Shown piece by piece: positions 57,522 to 64,000 of a stretch of 64,000 nt of DNA. Each line of letters opens with the position of its first letter. The first letter of the stretch is position 1. Both the position numbers and the translations under genes were made by a program. This DNA is from Heloderma charlesbogerti (taxonomy: Eukaryota; Chordata; Lepidosauria; Squamata; Helodermatidae), in assembly GCA_026122225.1 (NCBI GenBank), contig JANEZZ010000404.1, forward strand, positions 1,798,001 to 1,862,000. The letters are read 5' to 3'. The notes under the pieces are model-generated. The model saw nothing but the letters and a program-made list of their open reading frames with translations, searched no databases and was not told the DNA's origin.

Positions 57522-59640
57522 ATCAGCCAGATTTGATTAACTGAGCAAATCAACCATGAGCAAAAACAACTCTGAAGCAAGAAGCGTACGTTCTTTTTAT
57601 AAAATGCACAGATAGCATTATCTTAGAAGAGGCATTCCCTCCTATTTCAGAGACGAGTGGGAGATACCGCTTGTAAGATGGCACTTGCTACTTGCAGTTT
57701 TTATAAGTATTAAAGTTTTGTAAGTATTTTAAAGTTTTTTTAAGTATTAAAAACAATGACTTCAAAAATCTCTTGCCTCTTTAACTATGGACATCTTCTT
57801 AGTCCATCAAAAGGATTTGAATTGATTGTTCTAACTGATTTATTGATTTAAATACTGCAATCCTGGTTTAAACCTAGAACAAGCTGCCTTTACTGAATTG
57901 AGGAAGATTCTCCAACAAGCTGTCTACATTTTTAGAAATTATCTCTAGCTTCTGGGCACCCTTTTTCCAATTTAACTTTATTATGGTTCAGGCAAAACTG
58001 CCATATAATTTTTCCTTTTGATTTAGTCAATTATACAATGGAGAGAAACGCTGCCCACAAATAGCATCATCTTGTTTACTGGATCCAAGGCAGAACTTCT
58101 TGACTGCTCTCACCATTCTTCCATCTGAAGCAATATGATCCACATCACATTTTCATTTCTGCTCTGGAGCTTGAAAAATAGAATAAAGAAATCCTGACTT
58201 TTTAACATAAAAGCATATTTGATTCTTGGCAAAGCCCATTCCACCCTGCAAAATTGGCAGCTGCTGTTCACTTAAACAATGTCATTTCTTAACTTCTGTC
58301 AACCTTTTCCTTCTTTTAATAGTTCCATTTTAATAGTCATGGTTTATCACCAATATCCATTTATTACTGTTCCACTTCCAGACAAGAACAGAAAACATCA
58401 GTAAGCGATGATTCTTCCTGCAGACTTGGGATAATTTCAAGCATCTATTAATAACCTGAGGAAAAAAAGATAACTCTGTGACTAATGCAATACCTTCTTA
58501 TGGACATAGCTTAATTTCCACCAGTGATAGAATACTGACACAAAGCAAGCTACTGTTATTTGAGGTTCCATGGCAAAGTTTTAGAATGGTAGGATCTGTG
58601 TTCTTCCTTGATGATTAAAAAGCAAGGTTCGTTCATGCTTCCCAATTTGCTGATGGCAATTAATTTCGAAAATCTGCTAACCTTTCAACAGTCTTCCTGT
58701 TATCATGTGGGAAATGCTGACATTTAAAATCTGTATGCAAAGACTGAATGTGTGAGGATGGTGTTTATTTAGGAAAAAAGGAATTTCTGTAGTGTATAAT
58801 ACATATAAAATATGTATTGGAGGCATAAAGCATTTACATACACTTTTAATCGTTAGGTGTCATGCTATATTTTATTGGGGTCTTTTGGCAGGGGAGCTGC
58901 TGGCATTGCCAAGATGAATTGAGAGATATTTTATTTAGGGTTCATTTACTCATTTGGGGGGACAATCGATGCATTCTGATTTTCTGTGTGTTGTACCTCT
59001 TGTCTGTAGCATGGCAGTCTGTAGGTGCTCCCGCTGGAGTTACCAATCCTCACAGCACTTATGTGTAATTCTGATGGTACCTAGTACACCATGTAAAATT
59101 ATTTCCAGGTTTGTTAATATAAAACCTGTCTTGATTTTCATATACCAAGAAACCTGTGGTTGGAGACTGGTCTAAGTAACAGCTGGATTTTATATTATAA
59201 AAAATGGGGAATGAACCATTGTTTGTCCCTGAATCCTAACAGCTCTTGGGAGCATCATAGATGCAACCTGAAACTATCCCAGCACCTGTTGATTTCATGC
59301 CAATATGCAAATTTGTAACTAATTTTAGCCATGTATTAATTAACTTCATTTAGGTACACCACTCCCCTGTTGTTCCCAAGCAGTCTCCCATCCAGGCAGC
59401 TGATAAAGCCAGAGAACTGTCACGTGCCCTTAGGCCATGCTGATAGTGCCTTTGGCTGGGTAGCACATTAGCCATCCAGTGGTGCTGAGCCTGAACAGAG
59501 AGATGGAGGATCCCCAAAGCCCCCTGGTGTTTTCTTTCAGGTGCATCATCATTGCTAATCCCAAGTGTTTCTTTGCCAAGGGCAATTCATGTATTGGTGA
59601 GACTTCTCCAGTTGCCAAATGTGTCCTTGTCATGAAGATT
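57522..59640. other. Intron sequence, nothing recognised
   Basis: A long AT-rich stretch, largely free of recognisable repeats. No exon-like or RNA-like feature is supported. Confidence 0.5.
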
Positions 59641-59663
59641 TGAGGTGCACGTATGAGGCAGCC

Positions 59664-59768
59664 TCTTATTTATTGATTTATTGATTGATTTGATTTGATT
59701 TATAGCCCACCTTTCTACCAAAAAGTGGCACTCAAGGTGGCTTATAAAAACAATTTAAAATAGATTAA
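59664..59768 (-). mobile_element. Retroposon tail fragment
   Basis: (TTGATTTATTGATTGATT)-type repeats are followed by TATAGCCCACCTTTCTACCA and CTCAAGGTGGCTTATAAAAA, the antisense of a SINE or LINE 3' end. The short MITE at 59769 starts directly after it. Confidence 0.55.
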
Positions 59769-59882
59769 GGGTGCAATCCTATGCATACTTAGACAGAAAA
59801 ACGTCCTGCAACTCCCAGCCTTCCCCAGCCAGCATGGATTTGTAGGACTTTTTTCTGTCTAAACATACATAGAATTGTGTCC
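59769..59882. mobile_element. Short Harbinger-like MITE, 114 bp
   Basis: GGGTGCAATCCTATGCATAC and ACATACATAGAATTGTGTCC, with TTAGACAGAAA against TTTCTGTCTAA inside. TAA flanks it on both sides (59766-59768 and 59883-59885). Confidence 0.88.
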
Positions 59883-59986
59883 TAAAACAATTAAACACAA
59901 TAAAATACAATAAAAACATAACCGTTACAATTATATGGCTTCAGCCCGTTAGTCTATCTATCTCGTGAGAAACCTTTTCCATCACT

Positions 59987-60832
59987 TAGGGATGTACGAA
60001 AGTCACTTACCTTTTTGACGGGGTGATTCGCGGTGAGGGGGAGGCGCTCCGCACCTCCCCCCAAAATCCTAATCCGGCCGGCTCCGCTCCACGGAGATTC
60101 CGCAGAGCCACCTGCCGGGGCCGCCCACAGCCGGACATCCAGCCGCTGGGCAGCCTTCCAGAAAAAAAAAACCCGCGTACGCAAATGGTGGCGGCTATGG
60201 CGGCCGCCATTTGTGTTCCCTCTTTTTCGCTGTTTTAGCCTATGTAAATGTTTACGTAAGCTATTACGGCAAAAAAAGGGGGAACGCAAATAGCTTAGTG
60301 GGTGCCATTTGCATTCCTTCCCCCCCCGCCGCCATTTTAGCCTCCATAAATATTTACGTAAGCTATTAGGATGAAAAAAAGGAATGCAAATAGCGCCCAC
60401 TACGCTATTTGTGTTCCCCTTTTTTTTTGCCGTAATAGCTTATGTAAATATTTACGTAGGCTAAAATGGCAAAAAAAAAAAAGGAACGCAAATAGCGTCC
60501 ACCATAGCCACCACCATTTGCATACGCTGTTTTTTTTTTTTTGGCTTGCCGTGGTAGGCTACGTAAGTATTTATGTAGCCTATTACGGCAAAGGCAGCTA
60601 CGCAAATGGTGTGGTGGCCGCCATTTGAGTCCGCAGCAGCTGGTCAAGAGACCAGCTGCTGCTGCTGCCAGAGCTGCCGCCGGAGCCGCTGCCGCCGGAA
60701 CATCCACCCCAGGTAAGCTTTGTCTCAGGGGGGATTCTGCGGGGGGCGGGGGGGTGGGAGGCCGTTCTGCCACGGGTTTTGGGCTGAATGCCAGTGCACT
60801 GAAATCCATGGCGGAATTCTCCGCCATCCCTA
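59987..60832. mobile_element. Palindrome-rich hAT-like MITE, copy 3 (perfect 8-bp duplication)
   Basis: It starts TAGGGATGTACGAAAGTCAC and ends TCTCCGCCATCCCTA. CCATCACT lies directly before (59979-59986) and directly after (60833-60840), a perfect 8-bp target-site duplication that fixes the ends. Inside are ACGCAAATGG against CCATTTG(C/T)GT hairpins (60178-60214 and others), TATGTAAATGTTTACGTA-type hairpins (60240-60262, 60433-60465, 60553-60592), and a GC-rich block ending in donor-like CCCCAG|GTAAGC at 60713. No transposase frame. Confidence 0.93.
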
Positions 60833-60839
60833 CCATCAC

Positions 60840-60945
60840 TTGCTAGCTGAGGTCCTTTTAACTGGATGTGTCAGGGGTGGAACCTGGGACCTTCTGCTTA
60901 CAAACCAAGTCTCCACCACTGAGCTACAGGCACTTTCCTAAGACT
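60840..60945 (-). mobile_element. tRNA-Ala-derived SINE fragment
   Basis: GTCAGGGGTGGAACCTGGGA and ACCACTGAGCTACAGGCAC are the antisense B-box and A-box regions. The preceding GAGGTCCTTTTAACTGGATG belongs to the body. The palindrome-rich element at 59987 ends at its edge. Confidence 0.7.
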
Positions 60946-61924
60946 TCTCCTCCTGTCCTCCCAGGTGGTTGCCATTGCCAATGACCTTTCATAAGCTCCC
61001 ATTGTGTCAGTCATTGGCTATATTCTACCCACAACCCATGTGGGAGATCTTGAGGGTTTCCTTCCCTTATGTCATTCTGTGAGCTGTGAGTTTCCATCCT
61101 TATTACTTTCTTTAAAAATTAGAAATTAGGATATGGTGAGCATGGGTTGTGTTATCCTGTGCTGAAAGCTAATTTGTCCCTGGTGGGGCTTTGGCACTCA
61201 TTAGCCTGGACTCCTGGGATTGTGTGTGTCACCTCCACCACCTCATGATGAGGCGAGACTAATTAGCCATAAGCGCTCTCTGACACAAAGTGCTTATGCA
61301 GCCTTTAAAAAAAATATTCCAGTGACAGGGGCTCCCCTTGTGGCACATAATTAGCACCTTGGGGCAACCTTGGACTGTGATTGTGCTTTAGGATGAGCTA
61401 CCCTAAAGCATGGGGAGGGGAGGCGCAGAAGGAGGGGCTGGAAAGGAGCATGGGGAGGCTTGAATTGCTTCATCCTTGCTTTATGTCATCCCACGCGAGC
61501 ATGGCGCAGTCTACATGGGAACACTCAGGGCAGGGTAAGGAGTAAAGACAGCTTTTTATTCAATTGGGTTGTGATTGCTTTGCTTCCTGTTGGGCTGTAT
61601 TCAGGTCTGTTTAGAGAAGGCAGGGAGGGAGGGATGAAGCTGATTTTTAAGCCTGGGAAGGGTCCAATACTGTGTTGCTATGCAGGAGAGTAAACAAAAA
61701 GCTTTGGCTATTGGACATTATAGAAATGTTATATGGGGGTCAGGGGGAGGTCCCTGCCTTGAGGAGATTCCAATCCAGATTTCAGCAGTGAGGACAGATA
61801 ACAAAGGCAAGACAGGAACGGGGGATGGATGTGAGCATTCGCTTCAGTTGGGGATGAGAACTGAAGAGCTAAACTTTCATGGAAAGGAGAGGTTTTGAAC
61901 TCAGTTGGGAAGGAAGAGAACCGA
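60946..61924. other. Intron sequence, nothing recognised
   Basis: Unique intron sequence; no feature can be supported. Confidence 0.5.
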
Positions 61925-62460
61925 GGTAGGGATGTAGCTTAGTGGCAGAGCACCAGTTTGCATGCAAAAGGTTCCATGTTCAGTCCCCAGCATTTCCAGG
62001 TAGGGCTAAGAAAGACTCCTGCCTTAAACCTTGGAAAACCAATGGTAATGGTGGCTGAAACAAGACATTGTAGCTCATTGTCACTCCGCTTGTGTCAGCT
62101 GTGTGCCGGACGGATTTCCCCAATTACCCACACAGTTTGCCATGTCATCTGAAGCAATTCAGAATGGCTTGTTTGGGTTGGGCAGCAACCCTCAAATATG
62201 TCATGGGCTGTTCTTGAGTTACTTGAAGTTACTGCCTTATTGCCCACCCCAAACAAGCCACGAGTCCTGAGTTTGGACGACACTCCAAGCCGTGCCAGTG
62301 TGGGTAATTAGGGAAATCTGGCCAGTATGAACTGTGGCTACAACAATCCCCAGTGGCTTGTTTTAGCCGCTGTGATCATGCAAAGCGGGCCATGGTCAGT
62401 CAGTGTAGAGTAGATAATACTGAGCTAGATGGAGCAGTGGAATAAGCCGCTTCCTAGGGG
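61925..62460 (+). mobile_element. tRNA-Ala-derived SINE split by a palindromic insert
   Basis: The 5' part (to about 62048) has GGGATGTAGCTTAGTGGCAG, GTTTGCATGCAAAAGG and CCAGCATTTCCAGGTAGGG. The 3' part resumes near 62394 with AGTCAGTGTAGAGTAGATAA, CTGAGCTAGATGGAGCAGTG and GCCGCTTCCTAGG. The intervening 345 bp is a separate element. Confidence 0.85.
62049..62393. mobile_element. Palindromic DNA element nested in a SINE
   Basis: GGATTTCCCCAATTACCCAC near 62111 pairs with GTGGGTAATTAGGGAAATCT near 62302. Inside, GGCTTGTTTGGGTTGGGCAG at 62166 pairs with TTGCCCACCCCAAACAAGCC ending about 62260. The two stems are nested. Exact ends and target duplication are not clear. Confidence 0.7.
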
Positions 62461-64000
62461 ATCATGGGGCTGCTCTGGGAAGCAGTTCTGGGCGTAATGG
62501 GTAGCAAAGAAGAACAGGCAGAGTCATTTGGGAGCAGGAAGCGCTTGAGCTCTTGAGGCTCATGCATCTTCTAACTAAGCCAAAGGAGTGGAGAGAGCAC
62601 TCTCCCAGATGAGTTGCTTGGGGGCAGGCCGATGTCCAGGCTTACAACCTTGGCTCACCTGCCAGGTTCTCTGGGTGCAGGGGAAGACCATGTGCAAAGA
62701 CAGGACAGGGGTGCCTTGACTATCTAGCTTTAATGAGGCCTGTGCTGAAAGAGATAAGCACTGCCTCTCCCCTGCTGCTGTTCTGATCAAATTCTGCCCC
62801 CCCACACCTTTTCAGTAAAAACAAACAAAAACCTGGCAGGCTCGTCACAGGTCTCCAATGCTAGTTTGGCCCTTAGAAGCAAGTTTCATTGGATTAAGTG
62901 GAGCTTAATTCTGGGTAAGCAGGTATGGGAGCTGATTTATTTTCCTCCATTATTGCATTGCAGTGAACACCTAAGAATAAAAATGATAGTGAGAAACCCT
63001 AAGGGGAAGTCAATAATCTTGTCTTCAATTTGGATGCTTTAGTGAATTTTGTAGTTCTTGGAATTTAAAATTTGCCCTGGCCCAGTGGCTCCAATCAATT
63101 AATCCACTTCAACACTAGGCTGGAGAAAACAGGTTCATTTGTTCATTTTTCCAGAGAGCTGGAAGTTGTATAAGACATTGTTGCCTACAGTGTACACATG
63201 GAGATCTTTTGTCCTACTGTTGGCTCTAGTCAAAAAGGTGTTGCAGGTTTTTGAAACATGACAAAGCCCAGCAAAAAAACCACCCCTGTTTTCCAAAGAT
63301 AAAAATGGGATTGCTGAATTGGTTTAAAACTTGGAGCCTTCATAATTTGAACATAGTGTCATGTTGGAAACATTTTTATTTCTTGATACAGAGCCAGGGC
63401 CAGAGGCCAGTAGACTAACTTATTCTGCCTTTAGAGTGATAGATATTCCTGGGAAGTCATAGGGGACTCAACAGAGCTTGAGTGAAATGTGCATTCCCTG
63501 GCACTACAGCAGGAATAATTGTCTGGTTAGAATCTCATTTTGGTGGTTCCAACAGCAATAATTAGTGTGTACTTTTGAACATCTGAACCCCCAAGGAGGG
63601 TGAAACCTTGCTAATAGGAAAGGAGGAGGAGCATCAGATCAGATTTGCATGATTAATGAATCATAAATCCATGTTTAATCAAAGGTGAAGCAACAAACTA
63701 ATTTGACATAATTTTTCAGCCCCATAAAAGGGCTGTAGAGTCTAAGGAAGCGTGTGATCTCACCTGAACTGTTTTCTTGTCTCCTGTCTGGACTAAAGTC
63801 TCCAAGCCCACCAACGCATCAGACTCTTGGTTTATATGCTGCTTTCATGAAAGGTTACCTGGAGAGAGTGTCTCCCATTCGTTGCAAAATTTATTTCCTG
63901 ATGAATCCAATTTACATTAATGTGGGCTCATTAAAAGATAATTATTGTGCCGCGGAGAGGACCGCAGCATCCATCAATGGAATGTCTCTAATTGTTTTAG
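62461..64000. other. Intron sequence with candidate conserved element
   Basis: Mostly unique. The segment 63620-63990 is repeat-free and holds an octamer-like ATTTGCATGATTAATGAATC at 63643 and further ATTA-type cores (AATTTACATTAATGTGGGC near 63909). This motif density is typical of developmental enhancers but is not proof. Confidence 0.4.

Noticed and set aside
60405..60839. A 144-codon alanine-rich minus-strand protein.
   Set aside because: It is the reading of GC-rich trinucleotide-like sequence inside the hAT-like element and is not conserved among the copies.

Overview
The window is vertebrate nuclear DNA, almost certainly from a squamate reptile, probably a lizard. The evidence is a single spread-out gene with conventional GT-AG splice sites, a dense set of reptile-type repeats (CR1 and L2 fragments, a nearly full BovB/RTE LINE, tRNA-derived SINEs of the Sauria type and others), and many short non-autonomous DNA transposons. 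I cannot name the species.

The only host gene I can support is MEGF11 (multiple EGF-like domains 11) on the + strand. Three internal coding exons are visible, at 426-527, 2390-2490 and 29416-29508. Their reading phases join exactly. They encode the end of the N-terminal EMI domain and the start of the first EGF-like repeat. The residues fit MEGF11 better than its paralogue MEGF10. The first and last exons of the gene lie outside the window. All remaining sequence is intron: an upstream intron ending at 425, a 1.9-kb intron, a 26.9-kb intron and an intron of more than 34 kb that runs off the right end.

The introns are a mosaic of mobile elements. The largest is a BovB LINE (about 5266-7850) with an open 862-codon frame holding the C-terminal part of the endonuclease and a complete reverse transcriptase; its 5' end is missing. 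CR1 3' ends lie at 965-1205 (+), 16604-16817 (-), 42483-43178 (-) and 52799-53240 (-), and L2-like remnants at 36361-36715 and 53770-54535. At least twelve copies of a tRNA-Ala-derived SINE, about nine Sauria-type SINE copies or pieces, and one SINE sharing its tail with BovB are scattered throughout.

The most unusual content is a family of hAT-like non-autonomous elements (18203-18885, 24220-25119, 59987-60832, with a fragment at 42558-42684). They begin TAGGGATG, end CATCCCTA and are flanked by 8-bp target duplications. Inside they are built from serial and nested long palindromes, plus a GC-rich block that ends in a splice-donor-like CAG/AAG|GT(A/G)AG. A second hAT-like family with internal AT-rich tandem units has five copies, one with a perfect 8-bp duplication. 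Harbinger-like MITEs with TTA/TAA duplications occur in two size classes.

Stretches between these elements are ordinary intron sequence. A few repeat-free AT-rich segments (near 13950-14560, 34500-35060, 50870-51560 and 63620-63990) look like candidates for conserved non-coding elements, but this cannot be decided from one sequence.
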